A stretch of 64,000 nucleotides of DNA, from NCBI GenBank assembly GCA_034408935.1, contig DAOUMV010000012.1, positions 1 through 64,000 of the forward strand, in the 5' to 3' direction. The notes under the pieces were generated by a model that searched no databases, was not told the origin of the DNA, and was given only the letters and a program-made list of their open reading frames with translations. Both the position numbers and the translations under genes were made by a program. The DNA comes from DAOUMF01 sp034408935 (GTDB lineage: Bacteria > Chloroflexota > Dehalococcoidia > SM23-28-2 > RBG-16-64-32). Positions within the stretch are counted from its first letter, which is position 1, and every line of letters starts with the position of its first letter. This document shows positions 22,855 to 30,635 of the stretch, in pieces.

Positions 22855-24545
22855 GCTGGAACCTCGAATCGCGAGGCGGCCAGACTCACGGCCGTTTCGA
22901 GCGCCTCTCGCTGCGTCAGGACATCGCGATCCCGCAGCTTGTCGTTGATCCACGCGTGCAGCGAGCTCGCGCTCTGCAGAGTCCATGCCTCAAGAAACTC
23001 CACCAAGTCATCTCGCCCGATCCGTGGGAGGTCGCAGCGACGAGCCAACGGATGTGGCGGCGTACCCAGCACGACGGTAGGGTCGTGAACAGTGGCGATG
23101 AGCGCCAAGCGACCTCCTGAGCCCGCCGCGATGTCAAACAGCCCTTCTCGTACGAGCGCTATGGTGGCTTGAGGAAGCCTGTCAGCTTGCCTGAGTACGA
23201 CGATCTTCCTCTCGCCCCCTTCGACGCCGTGACGAAGAGCCTGCAGCCACCTCTGCCGTCGATACCATTCGGAAGCAGCTTCGTCCGCTTCTCCATCCCC
23301 GCTTGCCTCAGCCACGCCATGACCCGACACCAATCGGACCAACTCCATCGGGTCCGTACCTGCTTGCCCGTACTCGGGATGGGCACCATCCAGCGTGACA
23401 ACCGGCGGCTCATGTCCGTGTTCCGCGATCGCCCGGCTCACTAGCCTGCCGGCAAGCACGGAGGCAACATCGCTGGCACCATCCTCACCTAGGCCACTCG
23501 GCTCAACGAGAACGATGGGGCTGCCGCTCAGTAGGGCGTCCCAAAGCTCCTGCAGCTCGCGCTGCACGTCTGCCAACTGAGATCGCGCCCTCTCTGACAA
23601 CAGGAGCGGCGTTATGCGATCTGGTATCCGTTCGACAGGTATAGGCGACGCAGACGATTCATGAACTGGGCGATCGGCGTCCCAGTGCACTCCCAAGTGC
23701 TTCCGCATCACCGGATCCGCAGCTCTCATCTGGCGCAGGAGCTTTCCTCTTATCCAGAGTCTACACGCCACCGCCTCGACGTCCTGGCTGTCCGGCCAAT
23801 TGTAGACTATTTCCAGCTGCCTCCCGTTGACGTCACTACTTGACCTGCAGATTGTGCTTCTCTGAACGTATCGATGCTTCAGCATGTGAAGAAGGCTTTC
23901 ACTGTCGATCCTCTCAATGCCGTACTGTTCCACGCCGTGCGCCCGAGCGTAGGACAAGTCGCACTCGTCAGCGATAAGGAGCAGGGCTCCGAGTAGCTTG
24001 TACCGGAAATCCCGAGCTTCACCTGGACCCTGATCCACGATATCTCCGAGAGCCGCGAATCCATTCGTCGAGTGCGCCCCGACGACCACCCCCACATGGC
24101 GCCAGTACCCATCCATGACTTCGACGCGCACGGCACCATCCCTACCCCTCAGCCGGACACATCTCAGCGTAGGCTCAACGAGTATGTCCTGGCCGCGGGC
24201 GGCATGCATCTCCCTGATCAGACGTCTCTCCGACGGGTTGAGTGGCGCCGTTGCCCTTCTAGAATGATCCCTGTCCTCAAGGAGGCCGTAGTCCTGCATC
24301 CCTATATCATGAAGCCAACAAGCCGCATGGATCACATAGGCCTCGTCAGCACTCAGACTCTCGCCTCCCAAGATCTCGTCCACACGCTGCGCAACGCGGT
24401 CTGAGTGCGCAGGTCCATGGTCCGTGAATCCCTCTAGGAGAGGACCATGACTCCATATCTCTTGGACGGCCGCTTGGATCTTGGCTATGGATTCGACAGC
24501 GGCCCTATGGGACTCATATGCTTTGGCGAATTGGGGGGACGACAT
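22851..24545 (-). CDS. HD-domain protein fused to a degenerate STAND-type NTPase domain
   Basis: 564 residues. N-terminal HD domain: TDHGPAHSDRV (His43, His47), AACWLHDIGMQDYG (His79-Asp80), VVGAHSTNG and LLLIADECDLSYAR (Asp193/196), so the metal ligands look intact. This pattern resembles the HD-CE group found in conflict-system proteins. After a linker, residues ~340-560 look like an AAA/STAND ATPase, but the P-loop position reads PSGLGEDGASD without Lys and the Walker B position reads KIVVLRQADRL without acidic pair, so ATP hydrolysis is doubtful. The downstream TPR gene overlaps by 4 nt. Likely a phage- or stress-responsive effector/sensor pair; function inferred. Confidence 0.75.
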   Translation of the reverse strand: MSSPQFAKAYESHRAAVESIAKIQAAVQEIWSHGPLLEGFTDHGPAHSDRVAQRVDEILGGESLSADEAYVIHAACWLHDIGMQDYGLLEDRDHSRRATAPLNPSERRLIREMHAARGQDILVEPTLRCVRLRGRDGAVRVEVMDGYWRHVGVVVGAHSTNGFAALGDIVDQGPGEARDFRYKLLGALLLIADECDLSYARAHGVEQYGIERIDSESLLHMLKHRYVQRSTICRSSSDVNGRQLEIVYNWPDSQDVEAVACRLWIRGKLLRQMRAADPVMRKHLGVHWDADRPVHESSASPIPVERIPDRITPLLLSERARSQLADVQRELQELWDALLSGSPIVLVEPSGLGEDGASDVASVLAGRLVSRAIAEHGHEPPVVTLDGAHPEYGQAGTDPMELVRLVSGHGVAEASGDGEADEAASEWYRRQRWLQALRHGVEGGERKIVVLRQADRLPQATIALVREGLFDIAAGSGGRLALIATVHDPTVVLGTPPHPLARRCDLPRIGRDDLVEFLEAWTLQSASSLHAWINDKLRDRDVLTQREALETAVSLAASRFEVPA

Positions 24546-24773
24546 GGCCTATGAACCGAGATCGTAGCGGACATGGTTACGGTTGGCGCCTTCGCGGTGC
24601 CTCAAGGCTGTGACTGGAACCACCCTCACGGTGCAATCACTGTACCGGCCAGCAACCCTCCAGTCAACATCCGGCCTCCCAGTGGCATCCGCCACCACCG
24701 CCTCGCCCAACCCAAGGGTGGGCTAGGCTGGACAGAGAACTTCGGAGGTGCGCCCGCCGCTCCCCAAACCCGC

Positions 24774-24779
24774 TACAAT
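24774..24779 (+). promoter_or_regulatory. -10 box of uvrB
   Basis: TACAAT with the uvrB ATG 10 nt downstream and no Shine-Dalgarno, another probable leaderless start. No good -35. The 240 bp between the HD gene and uvrB hold no other gene. Confidence 0.5.
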
Positions 24780-24788
24780 GGGTACGAT

Positions 24789-26867
24789 ATGACCTCGCCC
24801 ACCACCGACTTCCGCCTCGTCGCCGACTACGAGATGACCGGCGACCAGCCCCAGGCCGTCGACAAGCTCGTCGAGGGGCTGGAGGCGGGCCACAAGCACC
24901 AGACCCTGCTCGGGGTCACCGGCAGCGGCAAGACCTTCACCATGGCCAACGCTATCGCCCGCTACAACCGGCCCACGCTGGTCATCTCGCCCAACAAGAC
25001 GCTCGCCGCCCAGCTCTACTCCGAGTTCCGCGACTTCTTCCCCGACAACGCCGCCGAGTACTTCGTCTCCTACTACGACTACTACCAGCCGGAAGCCTAC
25101 ATCCCGCGCACGGACACCTACATCGCCAAGGACGCCGACATCAACGAGGAGATCGACAAGCTGCGCCACGCCGCCACGCGCGCCCTGTTCGAGCGCCGCG
25201 ACGTGGTCATCGTCGCGTCCGTGTCCTGCATCTTCGGCCTGGGCGAGCCGTCCGAGTACTACAGCTTCGTCCTCACGTTCAAGAAGGGGGATCTCTCCAA
25301 CCGACACCGCGCCCTGCGCAAGCTGGTCGACATGCAGTACGAGCGCAACGACCAGAACCTGCTGCGCGGCCGCTTCCGCCTCCGCGGCGACAGCCTCACC
25401 GTCGTCCCCGCCTACGAGGAGCTGGCGGTGCGCGTCGACTTCTGGGGCGACGAGGTGGAGCGCATCCTCCAGCTCGACCCGCTGACCGGCGAGGTGCTGG
25501 CCGAACGCGACTCCATCGACATCTACCCGGCGAAGCACTTCGTGACCAGCGGCGAGAAGCTGGAGCAGGCGATCACGGACATCGAGGCGGAGCTGGCGGA
25601 GCGCCACCAGTGGTTCCTCGACCAGGGCAAGCTCGTGGAGGCGCAGCGCCTGCTGGAGCGCACCCGCTACGACATGGAGCTGCTGCGGGAGCAGGGGTAC
25701 TGCTCCGGCATCGAGAACTACTCCTGCCACCTGGCGCGGCGGCACCGCCCCCACGACGGCATCGCCCAGCCCTGCGGCTCGCAGCCCTGGACGCTCCTGG
25801 ACTACTTCCCCGACGACTTCCTCCTGTTCATCGACGAGTCGCACATGGCGGTGCCCCAGATCCGCGGCATGTACCACGGCGACAGAGCCCGCAAGCAGAC
25901 GCTGTCGGACTTCGGCTTCCGCCTGCCCTCGGCGCTGGACAACCGGCCGCTGAACTTCGACGAGTTCCTGTCGCACGTCAACCAGGTGGTGTACGTGTCG
26001 GCGACGCCGGGGCCCTGGGAGCACGAGCACAGCGAGCAGGTGGTGGAGCAGATCATCCGGCCGACCGGCCTGCTGGATCCGGAGGTGGAGGTCCGGCCCA
26101 CGAAGGGCCAGGTGGACGACCTCATCGACGAGATCAAGGCGCGGGTGGAACGGGGCGAACGGGCGCTGGTGACGACGCTGACCAAGAAGATGGCGGAGGA
26201 CCTGGCCGACTACCTCGCCGAGATGGGCGTCAAGACCCACTACCTGCACTCGGAGATACAGACGCTGGAGCGGGTGGAGATCCTCCGCGACCTGCGCCTG
26301 GGCGTCTACGACGTAGTCGTCGGCATCAACCTGCTGCGGGAGGGGCTTGACCTGCCGGAGGTGAGCCTGGTGGCGATCCTGGACGCCGACAAGGAGGGCT
26401 ACCTGCGCTCGGAGTGGTCGCTCATCCAGACGATGGGCCGGGCGGCCCGCCACGTCAGCGGCAAGGTGATCATGTACGCCGACACGGTGACGGACTCGAT
26501 GCGGCTGGCGATCGAGGAGACGGAGCGCAGGCGCGACATCCAAGAGGAGTTCAACCGAGGTCACGGCATCGAGCCGGAAGGGATCCGCAAGACGATACGG
26601 GACATAACGGACAGGGTGAAGCAGGTGGCGGAGGAGAAGCCGGTCTACGTCACGGGCGCCATCCCCAAGGACGAGATCGCCCGGCTGATCAAGGACCTCG
26701 AGAAGCAGATGAAGGGGGCGGCCAGGAACCTGGAGTTCGAGAAGGCGGCGCTGCTGCGGGACCGGATCGTGGAGCTGCGGCGGGAGCTGGTGGGTGACGA
26801 GGAGGGGCTGAGCGTGATCTCGGAGATGCGGCGGGGAACCTACGCGCGCCCGCGGCGGCGGCGATAG
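24789..26867 (+). CDS. uvrB: Excinuclease ABC subunit B
   Basis: 692 residues from ATG 24789. The open frame extends 72 codons upstream but the family starts just before FRLVADYEMTGDQPQAV. Helicase motifs: Walker A GVTGSGKTFT, the beta-hairpin EYFVSYYDYYQPEAY that is inserted between damaged strands, FIDESHM (motif II), YVSATPG (motif III), LREGLDLPEVSLV and QTMGRAARH (motifs V-VI). The C-terminal UvrC-binding helices (LIKDLEKQMKGAARNLEFEK) are present. It locates and verifies DNA damage with UvrA. Confidence 0.98.
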   Translation: MTSPTTDFRLVADYEMTGDQPQAVDKLVEGLEAGHKHQTLLGVTGSGKTFTMANAIARYNRPTLVISPNKTLAAQLYSEFRDFFPDNAAEYFVSYYDYYQPEAYIPRTDTYIAKDADINEEIDKLRHAATRALFERRDVVIVASVSCIFGLGEPSEYYSFVLTFKKGDLSNRHRALRKLVDMQYERNDQNLLRGRFRLRGDSLTVVPAYEELAVRVDFWGDEVERILQLDPLTGEVLAERDSIDIYPAKHFVTSGEKLEQAITDIEAELAERHQWFLDQGKLVEAQRLLERTRYDMELLREQGYCSGIENYSCHLARRHRPHDGIAQPCGSQPWTLLDYFPDDFLLFIDESHMAVPQIRGMYHGDRARKQTLSDFGFRLPSALDNRPLNFDEFLSHVNQVVYVSATPGPWEHEHSEQVVEQIIRPTGLLDPEVEVRPTKGQVDDLIDEIKARVERGERALVTTLTKKMAEDLADYLAEMGVKTHYLHSEIQTLERVEILRDLRLGVYDVVVGINLLREGLDLPEVSLVAILDADKEGYLRSEWSLIQTMGRAARHVSGKVIMYADTVTDSMRLAIEETERRRDIQEEFNRGHGIEPEGIRKTIRDITDRVKQVAEEKPVYVTGAIPKDEIARLIKDLEKQMKGAARNLEFEKAALLRDRIVELRRELVGDEEGLSVISEMRRGTYARPRRRR

Positions 26868-26876
26868 GGGGCCGGA

Positions 26877-26905
26877 TTGACGGCACGGCAGGCTCGACCT
26901 AGAAT
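26877..26905 (+). promoter_or_regulatory. Promoter TTGACG-N17-TAGAAT
   Basis: TTGACG 26877-26882 and TAGAAT 26900-26905, 10 bp after uvrB ends. Transcription would start near 26912, giving a ~150-nt leader to the methyltransferase at 27061. Confidence 0.65.
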
Positions 26906-26952
26906 GCTATTCACGATGACGCGGACAATGTGTGGTCTCATCCTTATCGTAG

Positions 26953-26967
26953 CCCGCCTGAGGCGGG
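26953..26967. repeat. Palindromic repeat CCCGCCTGAGGCGGG
   Basis: A 15-bp palindrome with a 1-nt centre, found identically at 53670-53684. Related CCTCAGGCGAGG-type words occur within rnpB. Confidence 0.55.
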
Positions 26968-27008
26968 AGGGCCGCACCTAGCTCGCATCGCGCATTTCGA
27001 GCACACAT

Positions 27009-27040
27009 CGGGCCCACCGCTGGCGAAGGCGGTGGGCCCG
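27009..27040 (+). other. Strong leader hairpin before the methyltransferase
   Basis: CGGGCCCACCGC / GCGGTGGGCCCG, a perfect 12-bp stem with loop TGGCGAAG. It ends 20 nt before the start codon, with no T-tract. A translational or mRNA-stability role is possible. Confidence 0.6.
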
Positions 27041-27060
27041 AACCGTTTCGGGGGTGTGAC

Positions 27061-27822
27061 ATGACAAGACGTCAGCGCAAATGGTACGTGGATTTCTTCC
27101 GCGAGGGGTTCTACCAACGCGCCTGGGCCCCGGAGCGCTTCCAGCGAGCGGAGCACGAGGTGGACTTCATCGTCGAGGCCGTGGGCCTAGCCGCGGGGGC
27201 AAGCGTCCTCGATCTCTGCTGCGGCGAAGGGCGCCACGCTGTCGAGCTGGCCCGTCGCGGCTGCCAGGTGACCGGTCTCGACCTCTCGGCCTTTCACCTC
27301 CGCCTGGCACGACAGGCGGCGAAGGAGGCCGGTGTGAGCGCGCGCTGGCATCGGGCCGACATGCGAGACATCCCCTGGGAAGGGGAGTTCGACGCTGTGA
27401 TAAACGTGTTCACCTCCTTCGGCTACTTCGAAAGCGATGACGAGGACTTCCAGGTACTGGCAGGCGTAGCTCGTGCCCTCAAGCCCGGCGGCCGCTTCCT
27501 TCTGGACACCATCAACCGTGAGTGGCTCGTCCGTCACTTGGAGACGCACGGCTGGCAAGAAGGCGCCGACGGTACCCTTAGCATCGAAGACCGGAGCTTC
27601 GATCTGCTGACCGGCCGTCAGCACAACCACGTCCTCAGCATCCAACCCGACGGAACCCGGCGCGAGCGGGAGATCGACCTGCGAATGTATACGTTGAAGG
27701 AGATGAGAGACATGCTGGCTCGGGCCGGCCTCACGGTGCGCGGAACGTGGGGCGGCTTTGACGGCCGAGACTACGGGCTGGACAGCCGCCGGATGATCGT
27801 GCTGTCGGAGAAGGAGGGATAG
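27061..27822 (+). CDS. Class I SAM-dependent methyltransferase
   Basis: 253 residues. Motif I is VLDLCCGEGRHAVELARRG, motif II VTGLDLS, then ADMRDIPWEGEFDAVINVF and LKPGGRFLLDTINREWL. The C-terminal part (YTLKEMRDMLARAGLTVRGTWGGFDG) is typical of small-molecule methyltransferases such as SmtA/UbiE relatives. GGGGGTG lies upstream of the ATG. A single-gene transcript between its own promoter and a terminator. Substrate unknown. Confidence 0.87.
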   Translation: MTRRQRKWYVDFFREGFYQRAWAPERFQRAEHEVDFIVEAVGLAAGASVLDLCCGEGRHAVELARRGCQVTGLDLSAFHLRLARQAAKEAGVSARWHRADMRDIPWEGEFDAVINVFTSFGYFESDDEDFQVLAGVARALKPGGRFLLDTINREWLVRHLETHGWQEGADGTLSIEDRSFDLLTGRQHNHVLSIQPDGTRREREIDLRMYTLKEMRDMLARAGLTVRGTWGGFDGRDYGLDSRRMIVLSEKEG

Positions 27823-27838
27823 AGGGATCCCTCCCTAT

Positions 27839-27873
27839 GAGAAGGCCCCGGCACTGAGCCGGGGCCCGTTCTC
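27839..27873. terminator. Intrinsic terminator (methyltransferase / candidate ncRNA)
   Basis: GAGAA-GGCCCCGGC / GCCGGGGCC-TTCTC with loop ACTGA and a 2-nt bulge. The following plus-strand sequence is pyrimidine-rich (TTCTCTTTCTGTCTTTCG). It may serve both converging transcripts. Confidence 0.75.
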
Positions 27874-28087
27874 TTTCTGTCTTTCGTCCCGCACCCAGTC
27901 CTATCCTTCGGCGGATTACCCGCTCGATAGGCCAGCCTTGTGGCTTCAGCCGTTCGCTACGGACCGGGAAACGGTTGTCGCCTCTCCCCGCGCTTCCGCT
28001 ACGGGGAGCTTGCGGCCTCCACCTGGAGCACCGCGAATCGAGCATGAACTCTGATCAGCGGCTATCACCTCCAGTCGTCTTGGCTTC
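27840..28087 (-). ncRNA. Candidate structured non-coding RNA
   Basis: Downstream of ftsK the minus strand has an excellent promoter and, ~245 nt later, a terminator, with no credible ORF between. The predicted RNA is full of hairpins: CTCCCCG/CGGGGAG around a GCGGAAGC core, CCGTT/AACGG, AGCC-ACAA-GGCT, and CTATC/GATAG enclosing GCGG-GTAAT-CCGC. I could not match it to tmRNA, SRP RNA, 6S RNA or a riboswitch I know. A GTG-started 40-codon reading frame exists near its 5' end but has unusual codons. Function unknown. Confidence 0.5.
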
Positions 28088-28092
28088 ATCTA

Positions 28093-28120
28093 AGTATAGC
28101 ACCGGGAGGTGCCCTGTCAA
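28093..28120 (-). promoter_or_regulatory. Promoter TTGACA-N16-TATACT of the candidate ncRNA
   Basis: On the minus strand TTGACA (28120-28115), a 16-bp spacer and TATACT (28098-28093). One of the best consensus matches in the window, although no protein gene follows it. Confidence 0.75.
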
Positions 28121-28180
28121 GCCATGGCACGAATCATAAGTGGCGAATCTGAGTTCAGGTTGGGTTCAGAGGGGAGCAGG

Positions 28181-30628
28181 CTAGTCCGTCTGCTCCGCGT
28201 CCTCAGTGTGGCCAACGAGGATCTGGCGGGACTGGCCACCCTCGGCCGGGCCGACGATCCCTTCCTCCTCCAGCAGGTCGATGAGGCGGGCAGCGCGCGG
28301 GTAGCCGATGTGCAGCCGGCGCTGAAGGAGGGAGGTGGAGACACGGGTATGCTGGAGGGCCAGCTCCTTGGCGGCGTCGTACAGCGGGTCCTCCCCCTCG
28401 TCTCGCTCCACCTCCTCGCCGGCGGCCTCCTTCGCTTCGGCGATGAGGTGATCCTGGGCGTCGGGCTTTAGGTGGCGGAAGCGGTCGTTGGTCCACCAGG
28501 CAACGACGCGGTCCAGCTCGGCGTCGGAGACGAAGGATCCCTGGAGGCGCTTGGGCTTGGCGGCATCGGTAGGCATGAACAGCATGTCGCCGCGGCCCAG
28601 GAGCTTCTCGGCGCCAGCGCCGTCGAGGATGGTGCGAGAGTCGACCTGGGAGGAGACGGCGAAGGCGATGCGGGTAGGGAAGTTCGCCTTGATGAGGCCG
28701 GTGACAACGTCCACCGACGGCCTCTGGGTGGCGATGACCAGGTGGATGCCGGTGGCGCGGGCCAGTTGGGCCAGGCGGCATATCTGGCGCTCCACCTCAA
28801 TGGGAGCGACCATCATCAGGTCGGCCAGCTCATCGATGATAACCACCCAGTAGGGGAGCTTGTGGGTGGCGCGATGGCTCTTGTTGAAAGCCTCGATGTT
28901 GCGTACACCGATAGAGGCGAAGCGCCGGTATCGGCTCTCCATCTCATGGATGACCGCCTGCAGGGTGCCCACCACCTCCTCAAGATCGATGATGATCTTG
29001 GAGAACACCAGGTGGGGGATGTGCTCGAAGTTGGCCAGTTCCACGCGCTTGGGGTCAATCAAGACGACGCGCACGTCCTCCGGGGCGTTGTGCATGAGCA
29101 GGCAGCCGATGATGGAGTTGATGCAGACGCTCTTGCCGCTGCCCGTGGTGCCGGCGATCAGCAGGTGCGGCATCTTGGCCAGGTCGGCGGCGACGGGTTC
29201 GCCGGAAACGCCTTTGCCGAGGGCCAGGGCCAAGTGAGAGCGGGCAGTCACCCGCTGGAAGGCGGAGCTTTCGATGACGCTGCGCAGGGCGACTAGGGAG
29301 GTGCTCTGGTTGGGCACTTCGATGCCGATGACGGGCCGGCCGGGCACCGGCGCTTCGATGCGGATAGTGGGCGCCGCCAAGGCCAGAGCCAGATCGTTGG
29401 CCAGGGCGGTTATGCGGTTCACCCGCACCCTGGTTCTGGAGACCACTTCGGTGCGGTACTGAGGCTTGCCGTCCTTATCGTAGATGGGCTTGCCCTTTTC
29501 GTCGCGGGCGATGACGGTGCGGGTCTTAGTCTCCCAGCCGGGCTCCACCCCGAACTGGGTAACCGTTGGCCCCTGGTTGATGTTGACGACGCGTGCGTTA
29601 ACGCCGAAGGAGGCCAGGGTATCCACGATGAGTTGGGCCCGTGCCTCGTTGTCCACGGGCCGCAGTTCCTCCTCAACCGCCTCCACCAGGAGGTCGACGG
29701 GCGGCAACTCCCAGCCGCGGCCGGCGGGGCGGCCCATGGGCAGGCGGCGCTGGTAGGACGAGGGTGTTTCCTCCGGGTGGGAGGTGACGAGGATGGAGTC
29801 CTCGCCCTCGCTGGGGGTTAGGGGTGCAGGTGGCTCTCCCTCGGCCGCCTCCTCCTGCTCGGCCTCGGGGGCAGCAGGGGGTGCGCCTGCGGCCTCCGTC
29901 GTCGCCTGCGGGGGGCCGGACCACTCCTCATCCAGAGTTGGGACGTAGGGAGCGGTCTGCTGCCCCTCCTCCTCTTCCTCGGTCTCAGGGAGGAGAGCAG
30001 CGAAGAAGGAGCGCAGGGCGTCGCCAGTGCGCTGGGGAATCTCCAGGCTGGCCAGGCCGCGCAGGAGGGCCATCCCGGCCCGGCCCGTCGCCCGGGCGCC
30101 CGGCGGGTAGAGCAGGCCTAGGCTAGTCAGCGACAGCGCTACCCAGAAGAAGATGCCCAGAGGGCTGCCGGCGAACAGGCGACCCAGGCGGCCGCCGGCG
30201 CTCACCTCCGCCAGGGAGACGTCGCCGACTTCCCACCCCGGCCGGACAAAGCCGAGGAGGCCAAAGACGAACAGCAGCATGAGGTGCAGGCTGCCCCAGA
30301 TGCGCAGGAACGTGCGATTCAGGGAGAGGTTGCGCTGGAGGGCGAACCTGATATCGACGAGGAGGGCGGCGAGGAGGAGGGCCAGGCCGAGGCCGAACAG
30401 GGAGAGGACTTCCTCGAAGGCGTCAACGATGAGGGGGGCAAGCCAGGGCATGGAGACAGCCAAGCCGGCCACGGCTATGAACGCCACCCAGGGGATCAGA
30501 GTCTGCCCGCGACCGGTAGCTAGCCTAAGCCCTGGCCGGGACGGCGAGCGGCGTCGCGCAGCCGGCCGGCGGGGCCGGTAGCTGACAGAGCTTCTCTTAG
30601 GACGGGAGCGGGTCTTTACAGGCATCCA
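28181..30628 (-). CDS. ftsK: DNA translocase FtsK/SpoIIIE
   Basis: 815 residues from ATG 30628, chosen because the longer ORF would overlap rnj by 74 bp. A basic N-terminus precedes four membrane helices (for example LIPWVAFIAVAGLAVSMPWL), then a Pro/Glu-rich linker and the motor: alpha-beta RecA fold with Walker A AGTTGSGKSV and Walker B VVIIDELADLMM. A C-terminal winged-helix gamma domain (LLQRRLHIGYPRAARLIDLL) reads KOPS-like polarity sequences. It pumps DNA across the septum and activates dimer resolution. Co-directional with rnj and udg. Confidence 0.95.
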   Translation of the reverse strand, partial: WMPVKTRSRPKRSSVSYRPRRPAARRRSPSRPGLRLATGRGQTLIPWVAFIAVAGLAVSMPWLAPLIVDAFEEVLSLFGLGLALLLAALLVDIRFALQRNLSLNRTFLRIWGSLHLMLLFVFGLLGFVRPGWEVGDVSLAEVSAGGRLGRLFAGSPLGIFFWVALSLTSLGLLYPPGARATGRAGMALLRGLASLEIPQRTGDALRSFFAALLPETEEEEEGQQTAPYVPTLDEEWSGPPQATTEAAGAPPAAPEAEQEEAAEGEPPAPLTPSEGEDSILVTSHPEETPSSYQRRLPMGRPAGRGWELPPVDLLVEAVEEELRPVDNEARAQLIVDTLASFGVNARVVNINQGPTVTQFGVEPGWETKTRTVIARDEKGKPIYDKDGKPQYRTEVVSRTRVRVNRITALANDLALALAAPTIRIEAPVPGRPVIGIEVPNQSTSLVALRSVIESSAFQRVTARSHLALALGKGVSGEPVAADLAKMPHLLIAGTTGSGKSVCINSIIGCLLMHNAPEDVRVVLIDPKRVELANFEHIPHLVFSKIIIDLEEVVGTLQAVIHEMESRYRRFASIGVRNIEAFNKSHRATHKLPYWVVIIDELADLMMVAPIEVERQICRLAQLARATGIHLVIATQRPSVDVVTGLIKANFPTRIAFAVSSQVDSRTILDGAGAEKLLGRGDMLFMPTDAAKPKRLQGSFVSDAELDRVVAWWTNDRFRHLKPDAQDHLIAEAKEAAGEEVERDEGEDPLYDAAKELALQHTRVSTSLLQRRLHIGYPRAARLIDLLEEEGIVGPAEGGQSRQILVGHTEDAEQTD

Positions 30629-30635
30629 GCTTCGG

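Noticed and set aside
22854..22986. Longer N-terminus for the TPR gene from 22986
   Set aside because: Would overlap the HD gene by 136 bp with Arg/Gly-rich shadow-type sequence; TTG at 22854 fits coupling better.
22845..22990. HD and TPR genes as one gene broken by a frameshift
   Set aside because: The junction is an exact TTGA overlap with a plausible RBS and no slippery heptamer, fitting translational coupling.
24723..26564. 613-codon open frame antisense to uvrB
   Set aside because: It mirrors a strongly conserved uvrB; the frame stays open because of GC-biased codons.
27731..28045. 104-codon frame within the candidate ncRNA
   Set aside because: It runs through the terminator and into the opposite gene; composition is not protein-like.
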